Below are positions 1-8,714 of a stretch of DNA of 64,000 nt, piece after piece. The notes beneath the pieces were generated by a model that did no database searches, was not told the DNA's origin, and saw only the letters and a program-made list of their open reading frames with translations. The first letter of the stretch is position 1, and each line of letters starts with the position of its first letter. Source of the DNA: Bacteroidota bacterium (GTDB taxonomy: Bacteria; Bacteroidota; Bacteroidia; UBA4408); the NCBI GenBank assembly GCA_016721765.1, contig JADKHO010000001.1:2034001-2098000 (forward strand), in the 5' to 3' direction. The translations under genes and the position numbers were made by a program.

Positions 1-864
1 TGCGACTTCAAAAGTTGCATGGCTTTGTCTTTATTCTGTAATTGCGATCGCGATTCTTGGTTTTTTATTATGATACCGCTTGGCTTGTGATGCAGGCGAA
101 CTGCTGTCTCCACTTTATTTACGTTTTGACCTCCGGCTCCACCACTTCTAAAAGTATCCCATTCTATATCGGCTGGATTTATATCAATTTGGATAGTATC
201 ATCAATAAGAGGATAAGCGTAAACACTGGCAAAGGAAGTATGTCGTTTTGCATTGGCATCAAATGGCGAAATCCGCACTAATCGGTGCACACCACTTTCT
301 CCTTTTAAATAGCCATAAGCAAAATCTCCTTCTATTTGTAAGGTGGCAGATTTTATTCCTGCGCCATCACCCGGTTGCAAATCCTCTTCGGTTACTTTAC
401 AATTGTGCTTTTGTGCCCACATGATGTACATGCGCATGAGCATCTCGGCCCAATCTTGACTCTCTGTTCCGCCTGCACCCGAATTGATGGTAAGAATAGC
501 GCTTAAGCCATCTTCTTTTCCACTCAGCATGTTTTTAAATTCTAGTTTTTCCAACAGTAAAATGCATGAAGCATAATGTTCATCCACTTCTTTTTCTGTG
601 GCTTCACCTTCTTTATAAAAATCATAAATAGTCATAAGATCGTCGCAACTTCCTTCTAATTCGGAGTATGCTCCAGTCCACTGCTTAATTTGCTGGATTT
701 GTTTAAGCGTTTCCTCGGCTTTTTTAGGGTCATCCCAGAAATTGGGAGCAAGGGTTTTTTCTTCTACCTCGGCTATGTCTTTTAATTTTTTATCAACGTC
801 AAAGATGCCTCCTCAGTTCCTCTCTTCGGGAGCTCACGTCTCTTAATTGGTCGCTAGTTATCAT
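1..864 (-). CDS. prfB: Peptide chain release factor 2 (partial, programmed frameshift)
   Basis: Release factor 2 recognises UGA and UAA stop codons and triggers peptide release on the ribosome. The gene runs leftward from ATG 864-862 and leaves the window, so about the last 75 residues are missing. The first 21 codons end in an in-frame TGA at 801-799; skipping one T restores a long frame beginning with Asp and continuing to the window edge. In that frame I read the SPF stop-codon recognition tripeptide (codons at 269-261) in the context VRISPFDANAKRH, and the catalytic GGQ in the context RSGGAGGQNVNKVE (near 145-119). These two motifs and the frameshift site make the identification firm. A TAnnTTTG-type -7 box (TACATTTG, 876-869 on the minus strand) sits only four bases before the ATG, so the mRNA may be almost leaderless. 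Confidence 0.96.
798..813 (-). promoter_or_regulatory. prfB programmed +1 frameshift site
   Basis: On the minus strand the order is AGGAGG (813-808), three bases (CAT), then CTT TGA C (804-798). This has the layout of the known E. coli prfB site: an internal Shine-Dalgarno-like element three bases before CUU UGA C. Low RF2 makes the ribosome pause on UGA and slip +1 onto GAC, so RF2 controls its own synthesis. Both frames were read directly and the downstream frame is clearly RF2. Confidence 0.95.
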
Positions 865-1072
865 GCGGCAAATGTATTAAAAAAATGAAATGCTCTTGGA
901 ATTCAATCAGGATGATTATTTTTTGTTGTAATTGGGCGCCGTTGATTGGTGGATACTTGCTGTTTAGCGGCTACAAATACTTTTTATTGTTAACTGCTTT
1001 AAAAGCAAATTAGATTAATGTAAATTTAATCCCATAAGCGAAATATATAAAAATGGGTTTTACACTGTGAAC

Positions 1073-3031
1073 ATGAAACGATTACTAATGGTGACGTTAT
1101 TGCTATTCTTTGTTTTTGAAGGAATAGCTCAAAGGCCAACATTTTTGAAAGCATTGCATCAATTCAACTACAGTCAGCAAGTGAGGGTAATACCTTCAAA
1201 TGATGGGGGTTGGCTTTTATTTACACTCGATAGTTGCAAGATTTACAAGTTTAACTCGTGTGGGATTTTTCAATGGACGCAAAAATATTCGTTTAGTGGC
1301 TTAAGCATTCATGGTATAGATCTAATTCCCACCAATAGCGGTGGATTTGCTTTTTTAGTGCGATGCAGCCCGGGTTCGAATTATTATCCAATTATGGTAA
1401 ATGCCGATGCACAAGGAAATGTTATTTGGTGTAAATCATTCTCAGATCCACTTTATGGTGAAGCTCCATACACGCTCATACAAGACCATTCCGGTAATTT
1501 TTTTACTTATGGAAATGCCACATTACTTGCTACAAATGAGGTATTTAATACCCTATCTAAAATTTCTAATTCAGGGAATATTATCTGGAGCAAACTTTAT
1601 AATCATGGGGGTATTTGGGGCGGTGCTATACTTACCAAGGATAACGGCTTTTTAATGCGCACCGGAAATATTTTTATTAAAACAGATATAAATGGAAATG
1701 AGCTTTGGACAAGCAAGATTCTAGATGGTATGTATCATTATTATAAACCTGTGGAAGTAGATGATGGCTTTATTTTTAACGGCTATACTAATGGAATTGG
1801 CAGCACTGATACGGTTTGTTTTTATAAAATTGATAAATTGGGTAATATGCTTTGGGGAGGAAAAAGGCAACTTGATTTTATTGGCGTTCCCATGCAACTC
1901 ACAAGCAAGTACAATGGCAATTTTATTTTTTTGCATCCTAAACAAGTCAACGGAAAAAGTTATCAAACCATTACCGAATTTGACAAGGATTTAAATGTGA
2001 TAAATCAAACTGCGATCGAAAACAATGCCTTTAATATTTCTTATAATTTTTCTTCTGCTTGTTTTTTAAAGGATAGCAGTGCGGTGATTGGAGGAGCAAT
2101 TACCATTAACGATCCTGCGGTAATTTCTCGTTTGGCTTTTCTTAAGGCTGATATAAATCAGCATTTTTCTTGTGATACCGGATTGGTGGTAAATAGCACT
2201 AATGTGCCACTTGTTCAAAATAGCTTAACTACAAGCGTCACATCGCGCAGCTATACTTCCAACAATCAATTTTTGATAAGCGAAACTAGAATCGATTCCA
2301 CCTACTTTATTTGCTCTAGCTTCTCGCCTTTGCAAGTCAACTTGGGTGGTGATACTAGCTTATGCGCTGGAAGCTCCATTGCCCTGCAAAATAAAAGCAA
2401 TGCTGAATTCGATTTGTTTGTTTGGTCTACCGGCGAAACTGCTGCTCAAATTATTGTTTCTCAACCCGGCAAATACTGGTTACGCGCTTCAAACTCCTGC
2501 AGGCAGGAGAGTGTTAGTGATACCATACTTGTCGACTTTAAATTTTTTCCTAAGCCAAGTCTTTTAAGGGATACCAGTATTTGCAGTGAAAATGGGATTG
2601 AGTTAAATGCATTTATTCCCGGGGCGAGCTACATGTGGAGCGAGGGGTCTTCTTCCGCTAACATAACAATAAATCAACCTGGCAACTATGTTGTAAATAT
2701 CAATTACCTGAATTGCTCCAAATCTTTTGAAACGAAAGTGGAGGATTGCGAAATACTGCTCCTTCCGAATGTAATTACACCTAATAATGATGGATTTAAC
2801 AATGCATTTCTTCCCATCGAAATGCGCGGAATTATTGATGCCCAACTAAAAGTGTTTAATCGTTGGGGCCAAGAAATTTATTATACAACAGATATTATTA
2901 ATCGCCCATGGGCCGGTAATGCATATAGTAAAAAGTGTCCGGATGGGGTTTACTATTGGATTGTGGAATACACCAATTATTTGCATGTGAATAAGCTGCA
3001 AAAAGGCAGTGTAAGTTTGTTCTCAGAATAG
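1073..3031 (+). CDS. Secreted protein with T9SS type B (gliding-motility-type) C-terminal domain
   Basis: This is probably a cell-surface or secreted protein exported by the type IX secretion system. The N-terminus (MKRLLMVTLLLFFVFEGIAQ) is a Sec signal peptide. Residues about 40-370 hold repeated blade-like segments with DGGW/NGGF motifs and alternating hydrophobic strands, resembling a propeller. Two Ig-like modules with a WSTGE/WSEG core follow at about 425-490 and 500-560. The last 85 residues match the CHU_C/type B sorting domain: LPNVITPNNDGFNN, then FNRWGQEIY, then CPDGVYYWIVEY. I chose ATG 1073 because a GTG two codons upstream (1067) adds nothing to the signal peptide. The substrate or partner is unknown. 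It stands alone between divergent prfB and a convergent desaturase gene. Confidence 0.88.
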   Translation: MKRLLMVTLLLFFVFEGIAQRPTFLKALHQFNYSQQVRVIPSNDGGWLLFTLDSCKIYKFNSCGIFQWTQKYSFSGLSIHGIDLIPTNSGGFAFLVRCSPGSNYYPIMVNADAQGNVIWCKSFSDPLYGEAPYTLIQDHSGNFFTYGNATLLATNEVFNTLSKISNSGNIIWSKLYNHGGIWGGAILTKDNGFLMRTGNIFIKTDINGNELWTSKILDGMYHYYKPVEVDDGFIFNGYTNGIGSTDTVCFYKIDKLGNMLWGGKRQLDFIGVPMQLTSKYNGNFIFLHPKQVNGKSYQTITEFDKDLNVINQTAIENNAFNISYNFSSACFLKDSSAVIGGAITINDPAVISRLAFLKADINQHFSCDTGLVVNSTNVPLVQNSLTTSVTSRSYTSNNQFLISETRIDSTYFICSSFSPLQVNLGGDTSLCAGSSIALQNKSNAEFDLFVWSTGETAAQIIVSQPGKYWLRASNSCRQESVSDTILVDFKFFPKPSLLRDTSICSENGIELNAFIPGASYMWSEGSSSANITINQPGNYVVNINYLNCSKSFETKVEDCEILLLPNVITPNNDGFNNAFLPIEMRGIIDAQLKVFNRWGQEIYYTTDIINRPWAGNAYSKKCPDGVYYWIVEYTNYLHVNKLQKGSVSLFSE

Positions 3032-3061
3032 GGTCTTATTTTTTGATTGATTTACCAAGCT

Positions 3062-3802
3062 TTAGGCAAAACGTATCACTTTTATCCAGGATAAAAATTT
3101 TAAAATGGGATAAGTGAAATCAATCTCAAACCACTTTTTAGCAAAGTTAGGAGCCAAAGGATATTTGTGATGGTTGTTCTGAAACAACTCACCCATCAAT
3201 AAAAGACCAAAAGGGGTGCTGTTGTGCGAATGATCATGGTTGTCGAAATTTTGATAACCGTATTTATGTCCACACCAGTTAACAAAAGCACCTTGAATTG
3301 GACCCATCAAAAAATGTATCGGAAGCAAAGCGCACCACCACCAGGATAAATCATAATGGGTTATCACTAAAGCGTAGATTGAAAAATAAATCACACCCCA
3401 AATTAGGCGCACAAACATATTGTCACCAAATCGATCCATTTTGTCCCATACCGGCAAATCTTGTGAAAACTTTGAATCAGGGGTGATGGCGCCCGTTTTA
3501 AAATCATTGTAAATCTTTTTTGTTTCCCACATCATCTGAAAAACATCTCTATAAAAGATAGGAGAATGGGGATCTTGTTTTGTATCGCTATACTCGTGGT
3601 GCATGCGATGCATCACAGCATACGCGCGTGGTACCAAATACGATGAACCTTGAAAAAACCAGGTAAAAAAATAAAATACTTTTTCAGTTGTTTTGCTCAT
3701 GGTAAACATTTTGTGCGAACCGAATCGGTGCAAAAAAGCGGTATGAAAAAATAAGGAGAAGAACCAATGGGCAAAGAAAATTACAAGGATAATCCAGTAC
3801 AT
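3062..3802 (-). CDS. Membrane fatty acid desaturase (acyl-CoA/acyl-lipid type)
   Basis: This is a membrane di-iron desaturase of the fatty acid desaturase type 1 family, which introduces a double bond into acyl chains. Three histidine clusters are visible: HRFGSH at residues 25-30, HRMHH at 65-69, and NNHHKYP near 208-214, with an extra HDHSHN stretch before the last. Hydrophobic segments surround them (residues 1-24, 42-60, 130-165). At 246 residues it is short for the family but contains all the boxes. No ferredoxin or reductase partner lies nearby. The regiospecificity (delta-9 or other) cannot be read from the sequence. It converges on the preceding T9SS gene with a 30-bp gap and has no clear promoter box upstream. 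Confidence 0.9.
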   Translation of the reverse strand: MYWIILVIFFAHWFFSLFFHTAFLHRFGSHKMFTMSKTTEKVFYFFTWFFQGSSYLVPRAYAVMHRMHHEYSDTKQDPHSPIFYRDVFQMMWETKKIYNDFKTGAITPDSKFSQDLPVWDKMDRFGDNMFVRLIWGVIYFSIYALVITHYDLSWWWCALLPIHFLMGPIQGAFVNWCGHKYGYQNFDNHDHSHNSTPFGLLLMGELFQNNHHKYPLAPNFAKKWFEIDFTYPILKFLSWIKVIRFA

Positions 3803-3949
3803 GTATCGTTTAGGTTATTTAATGGTACAACAGTTAATCAATTCAAATGTTTCAATTGAGGTTTCCCTTTTTGAAATTTTGCGCAAAGAACGGAAAATAC
3901 TTTTTAATGTAGGCTGTTTCTGAAATGATTCTGATCAGATGAGCAAAAA

Positions 3950-5242
3950 TTAACTAAAAACAACATCTAATGCAGCACACATGCTTTCGGCGGCCCGTTT
4001 TATATCTGCATCACTATGGGCTTCCGATATAAAGCCTACTTCGTAACCGGAAGGGCCCATATACACCCCGTGTTCGAGTAATTCATGATAAAAAACTTTG
4101 AATTTCTGCATACCTGCAGCATCAATTTCTTCAGAGCTTCTTATGGATTCGGCGCGGCTAAAGGCTACCCAAAAAATAGAACCAATGGAGAAAATGGTGA
4201 ATTCGTAATTTTTCGAATCAGCATAACTACAAACTTTTTTGCAAAAAATTTCGGTTTTGATTTTTAAGTTTTCGTAAAAACCCGGTTTCAAACATTCTGT
4301 CAATTGAGCAATCCCAGCACTCATTGCAACCGGATTACCGGATAATGTTCCTGCTTGATAAACATTTCCCTCCGGTGATATGTGTGCCATAATTTCAGCT
4401 CTTGATCCATAAGCACCAACCGGCAATCCACCTCCAATAATTTTCCCATACGTACAAATATCCGGTTGTATGTTATAATACCCTGCAGCACCCGTAAAAC
4501 CAACACGGAACCCGGAAATTACCTCGTCAAAAATCAAGAGTGCTCCTTCTTCTTTGCAAATTGTTTTCAATTGGTTTAAAAAGGCTTCTGTTTGCAATAA
4601 AAGTCCATTGTTGGCTGGAATAGGTTCAATTATGATGCAGGCAATTTGCCCCTTAAAATCTATAAATGCTTTTTTTACTGCTTCCAAATTATTTAACGAA
4701 ACAACTATAGTTTCATTAACAAAACTCTCAGGTATTCCTGCAGATGAGGAGTTTCCAAATGTTACCAAGCCACTACCTGCTTTCACTAAAAGGGAATCCA
4801 CATGTCCATGATAACAGCCTTCAAACTTTAATATTTTTGATCTTCCTGTATATCCACGTGCAAGTCTAATGGCGCTCATTACAGCTTCAGTTCCTGAACT
4901 AACGAAGCGAATTTTTTCAATAAATTTATTGTTGCTTAAGATTAATTCGGCCAGCTCATTTTCCAAGCGTGTTGGCGCTCCGAAGGAAGTGCCTTTTGCT
5001 AATGATTCAGTAATTTTGTTCCTTACTTTAGCATTGTTGTGACCCAAAATTAATGGCCCCCAGGAGCAACAAAAATCAATAAATTCATTTCCATCGGCAT
5101 CCCATATTCGTGCACCGTCACCTTTTTCAATAAAAATGGGAGTTCCGCCTACAGAGCGGAATGCACGTACGGGTGAATTCACACCGCCCGGAAAATAGTT
5201 TTTGGCTTTTTCAAAAAGGGATATTGATTTTTCGCGTTTCAT
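3950..5242 (-). CDS. hemL: Glutamate-1-semialdehyde 2,1-aminomutase
   Basis: HemL converts glutamate-1-semialdehyde to 5-aminolevulinate in the C5 route to haem; it is cytosolic and PLP-dependent. At 430 residues it has the usual length. Visible hallmarks are the N-terminal FPGGVNSPVRAF, the cofactor-binding SSGTEAVMSAIRLARG and FEGCYHGHVDS, the FDEVISGFR aspartate motif, and the PLP-lysine segment YGKIIGGGLPVGAYG (lysine near residue 266). The start is well supported because it matches the family's conserved N-terminus. It is divergent from kynU across 80 bp. A -7 box reading TATCTTTG on the minus strand (5273-5266) lies 24 bases before the start codon. Confidence 0.97.
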   Translation of the reverse strand: MKREKSISLFEKAKNYFPGGVNSPVRAFRSVGGTPIFIEKGDGARIWDADGNEFIDFCCSWGPLILGHNNAKVRNKITESLAKGTSFGAPTRLENELAELILSNNKFIEKIRFVSSGTEAVMSAIRLARGYTGRSKILKFEGCYHGHVDSLLVKAGSGLVTFGNSSSAGIPESFVNETIVVSLNNLEAVKKAFIDFKGQIACIIIEPIPANNGLLLQTEAFLNQLKTICKEEGALLIFDEVISGFRVGFTGAAGYYNIQPDICTYGKIIGGGLPVGAYGSRAEIMAHISPEGNVYQAGTLSGNPVAMSAGIAQLTECLKPGFYENLKIKTEIFCKKVCSYADSKNYEFTIFSIGSIFWVAFSRAESIRSSEEIDAAGMQKFKVFYHELLEHGVYMGPSGYEVGFISEAHSDADIKRAAESMCAALDVVFS

Positions 5243-5265
5243 ATTTTTGATATAATAATTCTGCC

Positions 5266-5280
5266 CAAAGATATATCTTT
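5266..5280 (-). promoter_or_regulatory. hemL -7 promoter box inside a 14-bp palindrome
   Basis: TATCTTTG on the minus strand (5273-5266) fits TAnnTTTG. It overlaps a perfect 14-bp palindrome AAAGATATATCTTT (5267-5280), whose plus-strand copy TATCTTTA is one mismatch from the same box facing kynU. I see no good TTG element at the right distance, so the promoter call is tentative. Confidence 0.4.
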
Positions 5281-5322
5281 AGCCAATTGAAAATACCATT
5301 TCTAACCTACAACCTTTTTTGA

Positions 5323-6597
5323 ATGAAGTACCTTAACTCCCTTGAATTTGCGCGTCAAATGGATGCTCAAGATCCGCTTAACGCTTTTCGTGAGCGCTTT
5401 TTATTTCCGCAACACAAGGGGAAGCAAGCCCTTTATTTTACCGGTAACTCGCTGGGATTACAACCTAAAACAGTGCTTGAAAAACTCAAACAAGAACTGG
5501 ATGACTGGGCACAATACGGAGTGGAAGGCCATTTTTTAGCCAAAAATCCATGGGTTTCCTATCATGAAATTCTCACCCAGCAAATGGCCAAAATTGTTGG
5601 CGCATTGCCCTCCGAAGTAGTGATGATGAATCAATTAACAGTTAATCTTCATTTATTAATGATTAGCTTTTATCGACCCACCGAGAAGCGATTTAAAATA
5701 ATTTGCGAGGCAAAGGCATTTCCATCCGATCAATATGCACTTGAAAGCCAGGTGAAGTTGCATGGATTTAAACCCGAAGAGGCCTTAATTGAAGTGTTTC
5801 CGAGGGAAGGCGAACATTGTATTCGACACGAAGACATTTTGAGTGCTATTGAAAAAAATAGGGATAGCCTTGCATTGGTGATGATTGGCGGAGTAAATTA
5901 TTATTCAGGACAAGTATTCGATATGTTGTCTATAACCAAAGCTGGTCATGCAGCCGGTGCGCTAGTTGGTTTTGATTTGGCACATGCTGCCGGAAATCTT
6001 GTTTTAAAATTACACGATTGGGAGGTTGATTTTGCCTGCTGGTGCAGTTATAAATATTTGAATTCCGGGCCCGGTGGAGTGGCAGGAGCCTTCATACATC
6101 ATAAGCACGAAAGTGAGGATTTGCCCAGACTTGCAGGATGGTGGGGACATAATAAAGAAGCGCGTTTTAAAATGGAAAAAGGCTTTGTCCCTATGAAAGG
6201 CGCAGAAGGTTGGCAACTCAGCAACGCCCCTGTATTGAGTATGGCGGCATGTAAGGCTAGTTTAGATATTTTTGATGAAGTAGGCATGGAAGCATTGGCG
6301 GCTAAGCGGGATATATTGACCGGGTTTTTGGAATTTTTGATTGAAGAATTAAATCAAAGCAAAGGCAAGTACCAGTTGGAAATTATTACACCACGCGATA
6401 AAAATCAACGCGCTGCTCAATTAAGTATCTTAGCGCATGGTGGCGACCCGCGTGATTTTTTTAATCAATTAACTCAAATGGGAGTTATTTCCGATTGGCG
6501 TGAGCCCAATGTTATCCGCGTTGCGCCGGCTCCTTTATACAATTCATTCGAAGATGTGTGGCAAATGGTTCAAGTTATGCGGCAACTAAACAATTAG
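5323..6597 (+). CDS. kynU: Kynureninase
   Basis: KynU cleaves L-kynurenine (or 3-hydroxykynurenine) to anthranilate (or 3-hydroxyanthranilate) and alanine, using PLP, in tryptophan catabolism. Length (424 residues) is normal. The sequence shows YFTGNSLGLQP near the N-terminus, FDLAHAAGN (PLP-phenol-binding aspartate), and the Schiff-base lysine in SYKYLNSGPGG near residue 244, followed by GWWGH and the QLSNAPVLSMAA active-site segment typical of kynureninases. No other kynurenine pathway gene lies beside it. It is divergent from hemL and convergent with the LTA-synthase-like gene, with a 15-bp gap at its end. Confidence 0.95.
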   Translation: MKYLNSLEFARQMDAQDPLNAFRERFLFPQHKGKQALYFTGNSLGLQPKTVLEKLKQELDDWAQYGVEGHFLAKNPWVSYHEILTQQMAKIVGALPSEVVMMNQLTVNLHLLMISFYRPTEKRFKIICEAKAFPSDQYALESQVKLHGFKPEEALIEVFPREGEHCIRHEDILSAIEKNRDSLALVMIGGVNYYSGQVFDMLSITKAGHAAGALVGFDLAHAAGNLVLKLHDWEVDFACWCSYKYLNSGPGGVAGAFIHHKHESEDLPRLAGWWGHNKEARFKMEKGFVPMKGAEGWQLSNAPVLSMAACKASLDIFDEVGMEALAAKRDILTGFLEFLIEELNQSKGKYQLEIITPRDKNQRAAQLSILAHGGDPRDFFNQLTQMGVISDWREPNVIRVAPAPLYNSFEDVWQMVQVMRQLNN

Positions 6598-6612
6598 TGT
6601 GCACAAGCCACT

Positions 6613-8541
6613 TTAATTATGCGCATCCAAACGATATCTTCCATTTCGATAGATGTAGGAGATAGATTGAAGGTAATTTTCTGCAAAATGTTTCAGCTCC
6701 ATTTTTTCTTTGTTCGGAATTTGCTCGTTCAACTTTAGGTGTTTGGTATCATCTATTTTGAAATACTTTGGTGCATTTGTTCGCATATCCCATTGCATCG
6801 CAATGTCATTTTCACATAAGGTTATTTGAGATTCATAATCTTTACTAAAAGCAAATGCACGATAATTTTTGTCGAATAGGTTTTGTCCCAAACAATTAAA
6901 ATTTCCAGTATAGCCTGTTTCGTAAAGAAGGGTTGGCGCAAAGTCAATTTGAGAGCAAATTGATGTAATTGTTCCGTTACCGCGAGAGGTGTTCAAAAGT
7001 AACGCCGGGATATGGAATAATTTAAACCCAAAATCAGCATCCTCATATATCTCCCCGTGATCAGCAATAATTAAAAAAAGGGTATTCTTAAAATCCGGAT
7101 GTTGTTGGCACTTGTCTAAAAATTTTCCGAGTGCATAATCCGAATATAAAAATGTTGCTTCTTTTTTGTCAAGCATTTTTGTTTCCGGATGACTTTCAAT
7201 AAAATCAGCAGGCAATTCGTGAGGGGCGTGATTGCTCATGGTTAGAATTAAGGAGAGTTTGGGTTTTCCATCATTGCTCCAAATTTCCGGATAAATTTTT
7301 TCGAATAAATCATCATCACTCACGCCCAATTCATTCCTAAAATGCCAGGTTTTAAAATCCTTTTCATCCAAAAATGTTTTAAATCCGCCTTGCTTTAAAA
7401 AGAAATCGGTATCCCCGTAACTGCCATGTCCATTGTGATAAAAGTGCGTGGAGTATCCTGCATTTTCAAAAATATTTCCTAAGGTACTGAATTCAATAAA
7501 CCCCTTGCGCCGAATTAAACTGCTCCCTAATAAGGGTGGAAATGAGCCAATCACAGCCGTAAGCCCATGCTGTGTGCGCACTCCACTTGCAAAGCAACTT
7601 GTAAATAGCAATCCTTGTTTGGCAAACCGATCGAAGTTTGGTGATAGTAATTTTCCATTTAGGCAACCAATGTTGCGCGCTGCAAAGCTTTCCATCATAA
7701 TAATAACCACGTTCTTTTGTTTAGCCGTTGGTGACGCTGTAAAGCTTCTTAAGCTTGGATAATAGTCGCTTTCTGATTTTTCATCCGGTTTTATAATGGC
7801 TGCACGCAAGCCTTTTAAGGCGCTATCAAGAGTTGTAAATTCATAAGCCGCAATGTCTCTGTCAAAAATGTTCTTTTGATCAATGGCCTTAATAAAAGTG
7901 TACACACCGTTACTTGCCATTTGATTCGCTGCGGTGCTGCTGCTAAATGAGGTAAGAAACCAAAAAGGAGGTCCATAATAAAAAAAGGTGAAGGTGAAAA
8001 GCAATAAGGTATTCAGTGGAATCCATTTCCAGTGCGCCGGTTCAGCAGCTTTAATTTGCTGAAAAATACGTTTATGTAATTTAATAAAAATAAAAACTCC
8101 TATCCCATAAATCCCAAAAATGCGCAACACAGGATACGATTTCCAAATTAAAGTAAAAATAATAGCATAGCGCTGAACACCTTCCGATACCATCATATTG
8201 AGGCGTGTTCCGTATTGACTAAAATAATAAATGTCGACTAAGTTTACAAAGAATATTAATGCCAAGAGGAGGGAGGAAAGGAGGTAAAAAATCTTGGTCA
8301 AGTTTCTTTTTACTAGCAACTCCATTAGGGAAAGTGGTAAGTAAAGTAATAGCAAAGTACTAGCAACAACTGAGCTATCCATAAATGAGCCAATCAAAAA
8401 AGAGTGAAGCAAGCTCGTTGGTGCTACATTTTTAAAAGAATCAAAATGCACAAGAGCAAAGCCAATTCTTTCCAAGAATAAAATCCCTAAACTGAGTAGA
8501 AACAAATAGAATAAGTAGGATAAAAAGGTTTTTGACCGCAT
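6613..8541 (-). CDS. LTA synthase-like membrane sulfatase/phosphoethanolamine-transferase fold protein
   Basis: This is a membrane-anchored enzyme of the alkaline phosphatase superfamily, in the LtaS/MdoB-type branch that moves glycerol-phosphate or similar groups onto envelope polymers. The N-terminal third has about five hydrophobic helices. The periplasmic catalytic domain begins near residue 275 with VVIIMMESFAARNIGC (metal-binding Glu), then SGVRTQHGLTAVIGSFPP (nucleophile Thr region), then SNHAPHELP and IIADHGEIYE (metal-binding Asp-His). I prefer ATG 8541 over the upstream ATG at 8592, because a minus-strand -7 box (TATTTTTG, 8576-8569) lies inside the longer version and the signal-anchor helix starts right after MRSKTF. 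Its substrate in a diderm is unknown. Confidence 0.85.
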   Translation of the reverse strand: MRSKTFLSYLFYLFLLSLGILFLERIGFALVHFDSFKNVAPTSLLHSFLIGSFMDSSVVASTLLLLYLPLSLMELLVKRNLTKIFYLLSSLLLALIFFVNLVDIYYFSQYGTRLNMMVSEGVQRYAIIFTLIWKSYPVLRIFGIYGIGVFIFIKLHKRIFQQIKAAEPAHWKWIPLNTLLLFTFTFFYYGPPFWFLTSFSSSTAANQMASNGVYTFIKAIDQKNIFDRDIAAYEFTTLDSALKGLRAAIIKPDEKSESDYYPSLRSFTASPTAKQKNVVIIMMESFAARNIGCLNGKLLSPNFDRFAKQGLLFTSCFASGVRTQHGLTAVIGSFPPLLGSSLIRRKGFIEFSTLGNIFENAGYSTHFYHNGHGSYGDTDFFLKQGGFKTFLDEKDFKTWHFRNELGVSDDDLFEKIYPEIWSNDGKPKLSLILTMSNHAPHELPADFIESHPETKMLDKKEATFLYSDYALGKFLDKCQQHPDFKNTLFLIIADHGEIYEDADFGFKLFHIPALLLNTSRGNGTITSICSQIDFAPTLLYETGYTGNFNCLGQNLFDKNYRAFAFSKDYESQITLCENDIAMQWDMRTNAPKYFKIDDTKHLKLNEQIPNKEKMELKHFAENYLQSISYIYRNGRYRLDAHN

Positions 8542-8568
8542 AGTTAAACTGCAAATGAATTCATTTTT

Positions 8569-8576
8569 CAAAAATA
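8569..8576 (-). promoter_or_regulatory. Candidate -7 promoter box for the LTA-synthase-like gene
   Basis: TATTTTTG on the minus strand fits TAnnTTTG and lies 28 bases upstream of ATG 8541. No well-spaced TTG was found, so this rests on one element. Confidence 0.35.
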
Positions 8577-8637
8577 GGCAATTCTGATTCAATTTTAAAG
8601 TATTGAAATACAGTGCAATGTGATTATTTTAATAAAA

Positions 8638-8651
8638 GATGTTGCAACATC
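8638..8651. promoter_or_regulatory. 14-bp perfect palindrome, candidate MarR operator
   Basis: GATGTTGCAACATC is its own reverse complement over all 14 bases. It covers the TTG -33 element of the yceI promoter, an ideal place for a dimeric repressor, and a MarR-family regulator is encoded one gene downstream. MarR proteins are known to bind palindromes of this size; that this one binds here is inference. Confidence 0.5.
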
Positions 8652-8672
8652 AATTGTTTTAACATAGATTTG
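8642..8672 (+). promoter_or_regulatory. yceI promoter (TTG-N20-TAGATTTG)
   Basis: TTG at 8642-8644, 20 bases, then TAGATTTG at 8665-8672: an exact match to the Bacteroidota housekeeping promoter pattern. The yceI start codon follows about 42 bases after the -7 box. Confidence 0.75.
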
Positions 8673-8714
8673 CGTCGTTATAAAAATATTTACTAAAACT
8701 AAAATTTAAGAGAA

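Noticed and set aside
42..281. 79-codon plus-strand frame at the left end
   Set aside because: It is antisense to the clearly recognisable prfB reading frame.
8542..8592. Seventeen-residue upstream extension of the LTA-synthase-like protein
   Set aside because: A -7 box lies inside it and it only delays the first membrane helix.
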